Assembly (NCBI RefSeq): GCF_002286815.1
Contig: NZ_MUNM01000036.1
Location: 1 to 63,927 of the forward strand
Direction: 5' to 3'
Source of the DNA: Pseudomonas sp. PICF141
GTDB taxonomy: Bacteria > Pseudomonadota > Gammaproteobacteria > Pseudomonadales > Pseudomonadaceae
DNA length: 63,927 bases
Part shown: positions 10,901-17,358 of the stretch, one piece after another
Position numbering within the stretch: position 1 is the stretch's first letter
How the letters are laid out: each line of letters starts with the position of its first letter
Notes under the pieces: generated by a model
Told to the model about the DNA's origin: nothing
Seen by the model: only the letters and a program-made list of their open reading frames with translations
The model's database searches: none
Translations under genes and position numbers: made by a program

Positions 10901-10998
10901 GAGAGCTCATGGATTTCAAATTCAAAAAACACAGCACCGATGATATAAAACCTTGGGGTAATGACCCATCAGTGCCACCCGGAGCCATCGACAAATGA
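7795..10998 (+). CDS. C-terminal part of the second Rhs protein with intact toxin tip
   Basis: This frame carries the rest of the second rhs: the end of DUF6531 (QRPAITNSLAQAAIYLG), all YD repeats and the core end (TGRFLTPDPIKLAGG, DPMGL). A GTG at 7795 permits 1067 residues, but no good ribosome site precedes it, so it is probably a 3' pseudogene part rather than a true start. The repeat core is nearly identical to that of the first copy. The tip (about 130 residues, from 10597) has a proline-rich lead and the segment KPDKWSREPKSIQDQMTLQA, then SVVHYVRNPQTGELMDFKFK; from memory this looks like polymorphic toxin type 24, unverified. The tip is open to its stop, and the immunity gene overlaps it by four bases. 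Confidence 0.75.
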   Translation: MPTEQRPAITNSLAQAAIYLGNAPGELILTQAGPKARFYHFHAGRLITISDAYDNRIHISYDLVGRIQRIDNGAGRALLLRYDDRHIAAVDHQQQRSEYNDRGERQDPWLTIQTLVSYRYNTRNQLVSSTNAAGETEYYRYNDQHVILERQLAGGASFFWEWEREGKLSRCVRHWASYSQLEARYEWDDKGSVTVYNADGSEQVYVHDENARLISETAPDGGETQKAYDDQGRLVAVKDPMGAITEYQYSDAGRLMAVIPPEDEPTRYNYFNGQLIDVQRGKARWKYERNRQGDITQQTDPHGNETHYNYDRQGRLLEIRHPDGSRHQLGWNNLGQLLEERLPDGSQRKYRYDALGRQITRQDETGAITHYQWDAVDRLTQITLPGGATRAFTYNPYGRVTAERDELGRITRYEYADGLHLVSRRINPDGSQLRYRYDNSRLLLTDIENERGEHYHLDYYPNGLIQQETGFDGRRTAYEYDLNGQLLKKTEFGDDGSELITEYQRDAAGRLLVKTLADGEEIHYSYDALGRLVNVDDSHWPLAYEYDLQDRLITEHQGWGTLRYEYDSVSQLKHCRLPDGSKLDYRHQPGGQLSSIDLNGSRLTSHQFNAGREQQRQQGLLLSQYQYDEQGRLQAHSVSQREKNLFHRRYAYDANGNLAGIDDSRKGNRSYHYDPLDRLINVRGTSPESFAHDPAGNLLGQNNEPTANLANVKGNRLLMQGDRHYDYDAYGNLIRERRGAGQKLVTEYRYDCQHRLIGVSLPGGSVASYKYDAFGRRIEKTVDGHTTEFLWQGERLIAESADNRYRSYIYEPGTFRPLAMLDGEGPLKAAPFYYQLDHLGTPQELTDYSGEIMWSAKYRAYGNLAALDVAEIDNPLRFQGQYFDAETGLHYNRHRYYNPGTGRFLTPDPIKLAGGLNNYQYVPNPTGWVDPMGLTSCPGAGGSKPEIRLEDPPVKATVNEGSPPPPAPPKPDKWSREPKSIQDQMTLQAAKEGRGVVIIENLNDPAFKGMDKIELKIKSKNGNDSVVHYVRNPQTGELMDFKFKKHSTDDIKPWGNDPSVPPGAIDK

Positions 10999-11408
10999 AA
11001 GTCGTATGCAAAATCAACAATCTGAATGACATATCAGCACCAGAAACCGTCATGCGTTTAAAGCGTTACATATTCATGCCTGACGGCGAGCTAGACTTGC
11101 AACTGGGAATGGAATACACGGTTTACGGCATCGAGTTTCGAGACAACTGCCCTTGGTTCTATATATGCGCAGAAGAAGATGATGAGTATCCAAAACCATA
11201 TGCAGCTGATGTCTTTGATATTATTGATGAGCGACTTTCCTCTCATTGGAAACTTAGCTTTCGAACCCAAGAAAACAACAAATACAAAAGCTCGCTTATA
11301 TTCCAAGAATGGGCCACAAACATTAGCTTTTATGAAAACTTAATTGATGGCGACGAGCAAGCTATCACCACATTTGCGAAATACAAAACACTTATGGACT
11401 CAGAGTAA
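10995..11408 (+). CDS. Candidate cognate immunity protein of the second Rhs tip
   Basis: A 137-residue cytoplasmic protein whose ATG overlaps the rhs stop (ATGA), so it depends on translation through the toxin tip. Visible segments are LQLGMEYTVYGIEF, PWFYICAEEDDEYPKPYAA and FDIIDERLSSHWKL, a pattern I associate with immunity proteins of polymorphic toxins without being able to name the family. The direct coupling makes it the likely antidote to the tip upstream. It remains intact although the upstream effector gene is broken, as expected if its loss would expose the cell to the same toxin from relatives. Confidence 0.75.
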   Translation: MKVVCKINNLNDISAPETVMRLKRYIFMPDGELDLQLGMEYTVYGIEFRDNCPWFYICAEEDDEYPKPYAADVFDIIDERLSSHWKLSFRTQENNKYKSSLIFQEWATNISFYENLIDGDEQAITTFAKYKTLMDSE

Positions 11409-11438
11409 CTTAGCAACCAAAAAAAAAAAAATAACAAG

Positions 11439-11490
11439 AAAGGCGACAGATCTATTTTCTACGCACTCATGAAAATAAATCTGTTCCTTT
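11439..11490. repeat. Island palindromic repeat, copy 2
   Basis: Arms AAAGG..ACAGAT.TATTTTC and GAAAATA.ATCTGT.CCTTT flank the loop TACGCACTCAT. This copy separates the second immunity gene from the next cassette and follows an A-run. The ATG in its right arm (11469) is part of the hairpin and is unlikely to be a start codon. Confidence 0.75.
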
Positions 11491-11516
11491 TGGCTGCTCC
11501 CCTTTTGGCTGAGAAG

Positions 11517-11942
11517 ATGATTAACAAAAATCTGAAATTATTAATTTTTGATTTTTTAGGCGCTGTAGAAACCTCACTACAGTTGCTTGAAGACAAATTC
11601 GGCTCGAGATCACTACACCAATTATGGCATGACAATAAAATAGCTCAAAGAGGAGAGATTTTTAAGGGTGTAAGCTATCAATTACATGGGAACGGATGCA
11701 TGATCGAATACCCGGAGTACTGTGTGGATTTCGATTTCGGGCCAAATGGAAGAACCGATGGATTCGACGCATGGCGCTTGTATAACTATGCATGCGAATT
11801 CCCAGAGAAACATGCAAAATACACAAACCTCGCTACAGTTGAATCAGAGTTAAACCAATACATCCAAGAAAATATGGTTAAAAAAATAGACAATTCCACC
11901 TCTAACTTATATTTTTTTACACAATCAAAAAAGTCCAATTAA
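11517..11942 (+). CDS. DUF6896-like orphan immunity candidate
   Basis: The 141-residue product contains LIFDFLGAVETSLQLLEDKF, YQLHGNGCMIEYPEYCVDFD and GRTDGFDAWRLYNY. The HG.GC and FDAWRL segments match my recollection of DUF6896, a family found beside polymorphic toxins; this is not checked against a database. I prefer the ATG at 11517, because the earlier in-frame ATG at 11469 lies inside the palindromic repeat. No toxin gene precedes it, so it looks like an antidote kept after its toxin tip was replaced. Composition is AT-rich. Confidence 0.6.
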   Translation: MINKNLKLLIFDFLGAVETSLQLLEDKFGSRSLHQLWHDNKIAQRGEIFKGVSYQLHGNGCMIEYPEYCVDFDFGPNGRTDGFDAWRLYNYACEFPEKHAKYTNLATVESELNQYIQENMVKKIDNSTSNLYFFTQSKKSN

Positions 11943-12047
11943 CCTCACATTTAGATTTTCGCCCTTTAAAATTCAGGTTTTTTTAAATTTTATTGGGGCG
12001 CTGACAATCTCACTTAGAATTCACGGACTAGCACCGCCAACATTGAG

Positions 12048-12103
12048 AAAGGAGACACCCATTAACCTTGACTTGAGACCGGCTAATGGGTGTCCCCTTT
12101 TTT
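12048..12103 (+). terminator. Long-stem terminator-like hairpin ahead of a toxin remnant
   Basis: AAAGGAGACACCCATTA (12048-12064) pairs with TAATGGGTGTCCCC (12084-12097), followed by six T residues. The loop is about 19 bases. It could terminate transcription from the 11517 gene and so isolate the next cassette. Confidence 0.65.
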
Positions 12104-12118
12104 GCAAGGAAAGTCACC

Positions 12119-12235
12119 ATGGCAAACCACGACCCCAATGATCCTCATGGTGATCGCCCACACTTACAACTACACCCTGTCAAAGGTGAAGCAATTCGAA
12201 TCTACTGGCCAAATCCATTTAAAGGTCAAAAATGA
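12119..12235 (+). CDS. 38-residue remnant of a displaced toxin tip
   Basis: A short frame with a good ribosome site (AAGGAAAG) and an ATG at 12119. The peptide includes DPNDPHGDRPHLQLHP and ends IRIYWPNPFKGQK. The pattern of a conserved His-rich loop and a final beta strand is typical of the extreme C-terminus of secreted nuclease-like toxins. It ends in an ATGA overlap with the next gene, exactly as an intact toxin tip overlaps its immunity gene. I therefore read it as the last part of a toxin whose front has been lost. It might instead be a real small protein; the toxin family cannot be named. Confidence 0.5.
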   Translation: MANHDPNDPHGDRPHLQLHPVKGEAIRIYWPNPFKGQK

Positions 12236-12627
12236 GCAATCCAAAAATAATTCCAAGAAAAGTCTGGTGGGGTCTGGAAGCGAAATCGTATACAGAAATC
12301 GCGCAAGAACTCACTACAAACGACGACTCCTTACGCAGATGGATTGCTATATACGCGGTATACCATTTGAATTTTACAAACAGATACCCAGGAGAACTCT
12401 ATTATAAGTTCTTGGAAGACGCAAAAAATTCAAAATATGAAGCAATAGACTTCACAATACCTAAGTTAATAATTGAAACAAGAGATAGCATTGGAAGCAG
12501 TGACACTACCATTATCAAGTGTCAAACGTTAGAAACCGAAGAAGAGATAAATGACTACCTTCAAGAGAACAACATCGATCCAGAGCTATTCACTCCACCT
12601 TGGGCATGTGACTATCCGCTAGCCTGA
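12232..12627 (+). CDS. Orphan immunity candidate coupled to a toxin remnant
   Basis: A 131-residue soluble protein, unknown family, with aromatic and acidic residues (KVWWGLEAKSY, YAVYHLNFTNRYPGELYYKF, ELFTPPWACDYPLA). The start is fixed by the ATGA overlap with the toxin remnant, which makes an immunity role much more likely than for an isolated hypothetical. No complete partner toxin remains here. The array arrangement suggests that it defends against sister strains that still carry the matching tip. Confidence 0.65.
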   Translation: MSNPKIIPRKVWWGLEAKSYTEIAQELTTNDDSLRRWIAIYAVYHLNFTNRYPGELYYKFLEDAKNSKYEAIDFTIPKLIIETRDSIGSSDTTIIKCQTLETEEEINDYLQENNIDPELFTPPWACDYPLA

Positions 12628-12637
12628 AAGGCGAATC

Positions 12638-12688
12638 GAAAAAAAGAAGAGAAAGAAAAGAGAAAGAAAAGAGAAAGAAAAGAAAAGG
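12638..12688. repeat. Polypurine tract with an 11-base tandem repeat
   Basis: About 50 bases of almost pure A and G, with the unit GAGAAAGAAAA repeated about three times. It lies between an immunity gene and copy 3 of the palindromic repeat and is prone to slippage. Confidence 0.7.
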
Positions 12689-12724
12689 GGATATATTTAT
12701 TTTCTACGCACTCATGCCCCCCAA
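12686..12724. repeat. Island palindromic repeat, copy 3, right arm eroded
   Basis: Keeps the left arm and loop seen in copy 2 (TTTATTTTCTACGCACTCATG), but the right arm is replaced by CCCCCC, which can pair with the GGGG at 12686-12690. It precedes the frameshifted immunity-like gene. Confidence 0.6.
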
Positions 12725-12751
12725 AATCGTCATCAGTACTCGGAAGGCAAC

Positions 12752-13073
12752 ATGAATACGGATGAAAAAATTATCAGCTGGATAGAGGCCGGCAAACAGG
12801 TGGGGGGCCGAGGAAAGCTAGATGCTGAAAATGACGTCCTTTGGCTTTCGATTGCAATACAAAAGCATGAAGAAAAATATAAAACATACTCAAGCGAAAT
12901 CTACGACTCAAAAAATAACCATGGAAGAATATTTAAAGGAAGAATCCAAGAATCTTTTTACTCCACAAGAAGCCCTAGATCATCTGCGATCGGAATCTAA
13001 ACTTGAGGTTAGCGAGCTAGCTCCGTGCAAAGGCCAGACGATCTTCAATCCAAAGTTTTCTTACTTAAAATAG
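12752..13073 (+). pseudogene. Frameshifted immunity-like gene
   Basis: The first frame starts at an ATG with GGAAGG ahead of it (MNTDEKIISWIEAGKQVGG) and reads sensibly to about SSEIYDSKN. At an A-run near 12909-12914 the sensible reading moves to another frame (MEEYLKEESKNLFTPQEALD) and continues to 13073. Removing one A would give a single protein of about 106 residues. The 5' frame alone ends at 13000 with a poor tail. The protein family is unknown. Position and composition match the other orphan immunity genes. A sequencing error in the homopolymer is possible. Confidence 0.55.
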
Positions 13074-13085
13074 TCCTATGAAGAC

Positions 13086-13133
13086 GAAGGCAGGACAGAT
13101 TTATTTTCTACTCGCTCATGAAACAACTTTGCC
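13086..13133. repeat. Island palindromic repeat, copy 4
   Basis: Left arm GGCAGGACAGATTTATTTTC and loop TACTCGCTCATG match the family. The right arm is degenerate, with only the end TTTGCC able to pair with GGCA. It lies just upstream of the next immunity-like gene. Confidence 0.65.
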
Positions 13134-13161
13134 ACCTTGAGCAAAGACGAAGAGAAATTGA

Positions 13162-13467
13162 ATGGACACTAAAAAAATAATTGAGCTTGGCGGAACAATA
13201 TCATTTGATGATATATCCCACCTCAATCAGCTTGCTGATACTTCTATGATCGTTGATGACTTAAAGGAGGATCTATTCCAAGCCGCCTTCCCTCATGATC
13301 AGCTTATTGACATAGGCTGGCACCCTGAGTTTTGTGAAAACGGCACATTTAGAATTTCTTTAATTAAAGCCCATGACTGGGAGCACCCGATTTTTAGCGA
13401 AAAAGCAAACAGCTGGACAGAATTAAACAAAGCAATTTCCAATACTTTAAACAAACTGGAAAAATGA
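13162..13467 (+). CDS. Orphan immunity candidate, first of an overlapping pair
   Basis: A 101-residue acidic soluble protein of unknown family (MDTKKIIELGGTISFDDISH, DIGWHPEFCENGTFRISLI). The ATG at 13162 follows GAAGAGAAA. It shares an ATGA overlap with the next gene, so the two are cotranslated; they may be a toxin-less immunity pair or two halves of one resistance unit. The immunity role is inferred from its place in the array, between palindromic repeats 4 and 5. Confidence 0.5.
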   Translation: MDTKKIIELGGTISFDDISHLNQLADTSMIVDDLKEDLFQAAFPHDQLIDIGWHPEFCENGTFRISLIKAHDWEHPIFSEKANSWTELNKAISNTLNKLEK

Positions 13468-13760
13468 CAAATGCTAGACACAAACAAAAAAATCATAATC
13501 CACGGAGAGTCGCACTCGATGCACTAGCAGAGATAGAGTTCATATTAATATCTCTACATAAAATGGGTAGCTATTATAGTGACAAACCTATTGCAGACTA
13601 CCAACGTGCGACAACCGACTTTATAGACAACGAAAAAATCACACAAAAACTCGCCAAGGTACGACGAATACTAAGCGAGAGCTTTGACAACACACTTGGC
13701 AAAGACGATATGGACGACATAGAAAGACACATGAAGAATATTGATTTCTGGAAGCCTTAA
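13464..13760 (+). CDS. Orphan immunity candidate, second of an overlapping pair
   Basis: A 98-residue, probably all-helical soluble protein (ALDALAEIEFILISLHKMGS, KITQKLAKVRRILSESFD, DDMDDIERHMKN). Family not recognised. Its start overlaps the stop of the 13162 gene by four bases. There is no toxin-like frame between this gene and the next palindromic repeat. Role inferred from the array only. Confidence 0.5.
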   Translation: MTNARHKQKNHNPRRVALDALAEIEFILISLHKMGSYYSDKPIADYQRATTDFIDNEKITQKLAKVRRILSESFDNTLGKDDMDDIERHMKNIDFWKP

Positions 13761-13790
13761 CCAAAAATCAAAAAAAAACACAACAAAAAA

Positions 13791-13840
13791 AGAGAATGGA
13801 TCTATTTTTACGCATTCATAAAAACAAATCTGCCCACTAA
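13791..13840. repeat. Island palindromic repeat, copy 5
   Basis: GGATCTATTTTTACGCATTC leads into TAAAAACAAATCTGCC; the inner arms TTTTT/AAAAA and GAT/ATC pair. This is the most diverged copy. It precedes the last immunity-like gene. Confidence 0.6.
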
Positions 13841-13861
13841 GTTTGGCCACAAGGAGCAAAA

Positions 13862-14266
13862 ATGAAGTTCTGGAACGATATCGATGGCAGCATTTTTTTT
13901 AACCAGATTTTCAAACCCCCCGTAGCAATTGGTCTCATTGAATTTTTCACAATAAACATCGAAAACAAGAGACCAACGATAATACTGGAATTTGACATCG
14001 AAGAGCTCCCTGACGCTCCTCCCGCAAAATGGAGAAAGGCTGAATTCAATACATGTCGCATCGGTTTAAACTGCAGCGAAATCAGCAACCTGATGATAAA
14101 AAATATACCTACAAAAGAAAAACTTAGCATAAGAATCACTCAGAGCGAAAATCTCTTCACGATTCACGCTTCGAACAACAGCTCGATAATTGAATTCACA
14201 ACGAAATATCCACTACTTTGTGGACCCTCAGTTTACATGAGCGATAAAAAACCCGAGTTCACTTAA
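13862..14266 (+). CDS. Imm50-like orphan immunity protein
   Basis: A 134-residue soluble protein that starts MKFWNDIDGSIFFNQIFKPP and contains ELPDAPPAKWRKAEFN followed by a hydrophobic strand and helix (RIGLNCSEISNLMIKNI). The W.DI.GS start and the PP.KW segment match my memory of the Imm50 family; not verified. The ribosome site is AAGGAGC just before the ATG. It is the last gene of the AT-rich array, and the composition returns to typical Pseudomonas values after it. Confidence 0.55.
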   Translation: MKFWNDIDGSIFFNQIFKPPVAIGLIEFFTINIENKRPTIILEFDIEELPDAPPAKWRKAEFNTCRIGLNCSEISNLMIKNIPTKEKLSIRITQSENLFTIHASNNSSIIEFTTKYPLLCGPSVYMSDKKPEFT

Positions 14267-14483
14267 GACCAAATCTGACTCAATTTTTCTGCCCCTCGGG
14301 ACGGCTGACAAAAGCATCGGACATTTCCCACAAAACCCGTCGCTCCCAATGAACTTGTACACCCCTTCCTCCCCAGATAACCTCCCCCAGCCGCTGTAAC
14401 CTCAGCGACCGGTTTTGACAGGCCGAACACGATCAAGGCATGCAAATGCCGCTTTGCGGCTCCATTGTTTCAGGAGCTTCACG

Positions 14484-14831
14484 ATGAAAAAATTTCCACC
14501 CGACTTCTTCGACCCCAATCAACTCAGCCAAGCAACCCAACGCACCATCAGTGCCCGACTCCGCGATCCAAAAAATCCCGACCCCATCAGCCACGTTTTC
14601 ACCCTTCTCCCCAACATTGACACCGAAACTCTGCTAAGCCACACCTGCGAAACCCTCGCCTCGCTCAACGTGCTGACCACTGACCTTGCTTGTGAACTCG
14701 AAGGCTCGCACCGCAGCCTGGCGCTATCGATTCAGCAATTGGCCGTGCTGGGCGAGTTGTTGGTAAACCGGGCGCTGGACAACCTCGATCCACCCGGTGA
14801 GGCGTCCGACGCTCAGGAGGTGCAGCCATGA
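14484..14831 (+). CDS. DUF6124 family protein
   Basis: A 115-residue protein of the small Pseudomonas family DUF6124: a variable acidic N-terminus with MKKFPPDFFDPNQ, then a helical domain with DTETLLSHTCETLASLNVL and ELEGSHRSLALSIQQL. A second member lies at 53533-53913. Function unknown. The ATG at 14484 follows AGGAG at a good distance. A small GCCGC/GCGGC hairpin (14448-14460) lies shortly upstream and may affect expression. It overlaps the next gene by four bases (14828-14831), so the two form an operon. Confidence 0.75.
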   Translation: MKKFPPDFFDPNQLSQATQRTISARLRDPKNPDPISHVFTLLPNIDTETLLSHTCETLASLNVLTTDLACELEGSHRSLALSIQQLAVLGELLVNRALDNLDPPGEASDAQEVQP

Positions 14832-15094
14832 CTCGATACATGCCGATTACCGGCATCGACTGCACGATCCCTTCCCTGCTGATCGACACCGAAGCGCCTG
14901 TCGACGTGTTGCACGACACGGCGGCGTATCGCATTCGCAGTGTCACTCAACTGTTGGAAACGCTTTCCCTGGGCGAAGCGCTTGGTGGTGATGCTGCGCT
15001 GTTGCAAGAGTTTGCGCGGGTGTTGGCCATCCCGTTGCGCGATGGCTGCGATTTGCTGGATGTGGTCGGACGGCGGTTGCGAGCGCAACTTTAA
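14828..15094 (+). CDS. Small protein, possibly DUF3077
   Basis: An 88-residue soluble protein that overlaps the DUF6124 gene by ATGA. The segment RIRSVTQLLETLSLGEALGG and the helical end resemble DUF3077 proteins, which in Pseudomonas often accompany DUF6124; this is recollection. The function is unknown. A strong terminator follows ten bases downstream, ending the operon. Confidence 0.55.
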   Translation: MTRYMPITGIDCTIPSLLIDTEAPVDVLHDTAAYRIRSVTQLLETLSLGEALGGDAALLQEFARVLAIPLRDGCDLLDVVGRRLRAQL

Positions 15095-15103
15095 ATCATC
15101 AAT

Positions 15104-15138
15104 AAAAATGGGCGACCCAGGTACGGGCGCCCATTTTT
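15104..15138 (+). terminator. Rho-independent terminator
   Basis: AAAAATGGGCG (15104-15114) pairs with CGCCCATTTTT (15128-15138). It is bidirectional in shape and closes the DUF6124 operon. The terminator and the bases after it recur downstream of the histidine kinase gene at 17326. Confidence 0.8.
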
Positions 15139-15383
15139 ACATCTGCAACTTTCAAAAACCGCCTCCCGGACTTATGCATGTAGCAATTCGCAAGAGTTTG
15201 TTAAAAACTGTCTTTAAATTTCTGATCATTTCAAAAATTCGAATCAACATCGTGAGAAAAGAACCAAAAAAACTGGCTCTTCGGTCAAGTAACGCCTCAC
15301 CTGAAAACAGCAAAAAAACAAAACAATGGTTTTCAGCCCGCCTTCAAATTATGCTTGGCCCTACAGTATGGAGGCTGTGATTT

Positions 15384-17252
15384 ATGTTCAAACTCAAACG
15401 GAAAACGTGGATTTTTCTCTTGGTCTACATAGTAGGTGTCAGTGGCTATATCTACTACCTCTACGTCGAGACTCAAGGGATCCTCACTGACAACATTAAT
15501 AACAAGCTGCTGCATGCCGCGCTGGGGGCTTCGGCCATCCTTGGCGATCGCTACCATGACAATCTGATCGACAAACAGTCCAAATCCGAGGCGGAAGACT
15601 GGAATGCCATTCAACGGCTTTCCAGCTTCAACGATTCCATGGGTACTGCTTTTGTCTACAGTGTGGTCAAACGCTCGGGCGAGGCTTATCTGGTCAGCTC
15701 CAGCGCATCGAAAAAAGAGATACAGGAGAAGAATTTCGTACGCTTTTTCGATCCCTATCCGGATGCCAGTCAGGCTTTGCTCGACAGCTTTGAACGCACC
15801 GAACCCACCTGGATCGACTACTCGGATCACTGGGGAGATTTTCGCGCCGTCTTCGTTCCGATGAAATCGCAGGACGGTACGATTTATATTGCGGGTGCGG
15901 AGATGACGTTGGCGGATTACTACCAGCAACTTAATCAAGACTCCCTGCACCATATCATCCTGGCCATTCTGGTATTTCTCGTCTTCAGCCTTATACGCAT
16001 GCGCGCTCATCTCCAGCAAATGCAAATAAACGAAGAAGTATTGAATCAGGCAAAAAATGCCGCCGAGGACGCAGATCGTTCAAAGACCAGATTTTTGGCC
16101 ACCATGAGTCATGAAATTCGCACGCCCATGTACGGTGTTATCGGCGCGACGGAGCTGCTGGCAAGATCTGCCCTGAACCGCGAGCAAAGCAGTCTGCTAA
16201 AAACGATCAATACAAGTGGACGAGCCCTGCTGTCTCTTATCGACAACATTCTCGACCTTGCAAAAATCGAAGCAGGCAAACTTGAGTTGAAGCCTCGTGT
16301 CTTCGAAATAAGAGCTCTGGTTTCATCCAGTATTGAAATGATCCGGCAAAACATGCAGGACAAGCCAATAGTACTTGAGGCCCTGGTCTCACCAGACGTA
16401 CCTCCCTTGGTCAAAACCGATACCAATTGCCTGCGCCAGATACTGATCAACTTGCTGGGCAATGCAGTTAAATTCACCGAGGCCGGAAAGGTATCGCTCA
16501 TGGTCACGACTAGCGGTTACGGCACTCGAGCCCGACTCGAATTCTCCATACGCGATACCGGCATAGGTATCCCCATGGAACGGCAAGACAGCCTGTTCAA
16601 GCCCTTTGCTCAGTTTAAAGGACCGGCCAGTCAACGCTTTACCGGGAGTGGGCTCGGTCTTTCCATCTGCAAAAATCTGGTCGAGGCGCAGCAGGGGACT
16701 TTATCCTTTACCAGTCAGCCTGGCGTCGGATCGACGTTCTCCTTCTCACTCCCCATGGAGCTTTTTTCAGTTTCGGAACTACCCATCCGGGATGATCATG
16801 CATCGGTTGGTTTCGACTCATCTTTTGCCGAGGATTACCCGCTCGATATTCTGCTGGTGGAAAACCATCCCGTGAGTCAGAAAGTTGCCATAGCGATGTT
16901 GCAAGAGTTGGGTTATGCGCCCGACCTTGCGTCAGATGGCTTGGAGGCGATCAATCAATGCATGACTTCGACTCCAGATATCATTTTTATGGATATCAAC
17001 ATGCCTGTCATGAATGGGCTGGAGGCCATCCATAAAATCCGCAAACTGGCACTGGGCGATACTTGCTACATCGTCGCTTTCACAGCGAGTGCTTTTTCGA
17101 GCGAGATAGAACGTTTCAGGGCCGCCGGTGCCAATGATATTTTGACCAAACCGGCAAATTTTCAGGCCTTGTGCCGAGTGCTTCAGCGTGCAGCCAACTA
17201 CCGGCAGCAGCTCCAGTCTAGCACTCCGATAATGGATACAATTTCGGGTTGA
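15384..17252 (+). CDS. Hybrid sensor histidine kinase
   Basis: A 622-residue membrane kinase. A helix at 9-29, a periplasmic sensor region of about 160 residues and a second helix near 190-207 come first. HisKA follows with the phospho-accepting His243 in SHEIRTPM. The ATPase domain shows NLLGNAVKF, DTGIGIP and GSGLGLS. A C-terminal receiver has Asp537 (FMDINMP) and Lys589 (LTKP). The receiver's usual second acidic residue is replaced: VENHP has Glu493-Asn494 where most have an acidic pair, which may weaken Mg binding. No response regulator gene is adjacent, so it is an orphan kinase; the signal is unknown. Imperfectly duplicated sequence flanks the gene. Confidence 0.9.
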   Translation: MFKLKRKTWIFLLVYIVGVSGYIYYLYVETQGILTDNINNKLLHAALGASAILGDRYHDNLIDKQSKSEAEDWNAIQRLSSFNDSMGTAFVYSVVKRSGEAYLVSSSASKKEIQEKNFVRFFDPYPDASQALLDSFERTEPTWIDYSDHWGDFRAVFVPMKSQDGTIYIAGAEMTLADYYQQLNQDSLHHIILAILVFLVFSLIRMRAHLQQMQINEEVLNQAKNAAEDADRSKTRFLATMSHEIRTPMYGVIGATELLARSALNREQSSLLKTINTSGRALLSLIDNILDLAKIEAGKLELKPRVFEIRALVSSSIEMIRQNMQDKPIVLEALVSPDVPPLVKTDTNCLRQILINLLGNAVKFTEAGKVSLMVTTSGYGTRARLEFSIRDTGIGIPMERQDSLFKPFAQFKGPASQRFTGSGLGLSICKNLVEAQQGTLSFTSQPGVGSTFSFSLPMELFSVSELPIRDDHASVGFDSSFAEDYPLDILLVENHPVSQKVAIAMLQELGYAPDLASDGLEAINQCMTSTPDIIFMDINMPVMNGLEAIHKIRKLALGDTCYIVAFTASAFSSEIERFRAAGANDILTKPANFQALCRVLQRAANYRQQLQSSTPIMDTISG

Positions 17253-17325
17253 AATGACTCAGGCTACAAACGCCATTACAACCCCCCGGTAGGGTGTCCG
17301 GCGCCGCCGCTTTAACCCAGCCAAT

Positions 17326-17358
17326 AAAAATGGGCGACTCCAAGGTCGCCCATTTTTT
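17326..17358 (+). terminator. Rho-independent terminator after the kinase gene
   Basis: AAAAATGGGCGAC pairs with GTCGCCCATTTTTT. It is near-identical to the terminator at 15104-15138. Confidence 0.8.

Noticed and set aside
14940..15380. 146-residue frame overlapping the DUF3077-like gene
   Set aside because: Different frame from a gene with a clear overlap start, reads through a terminator, and has unlikely composition.
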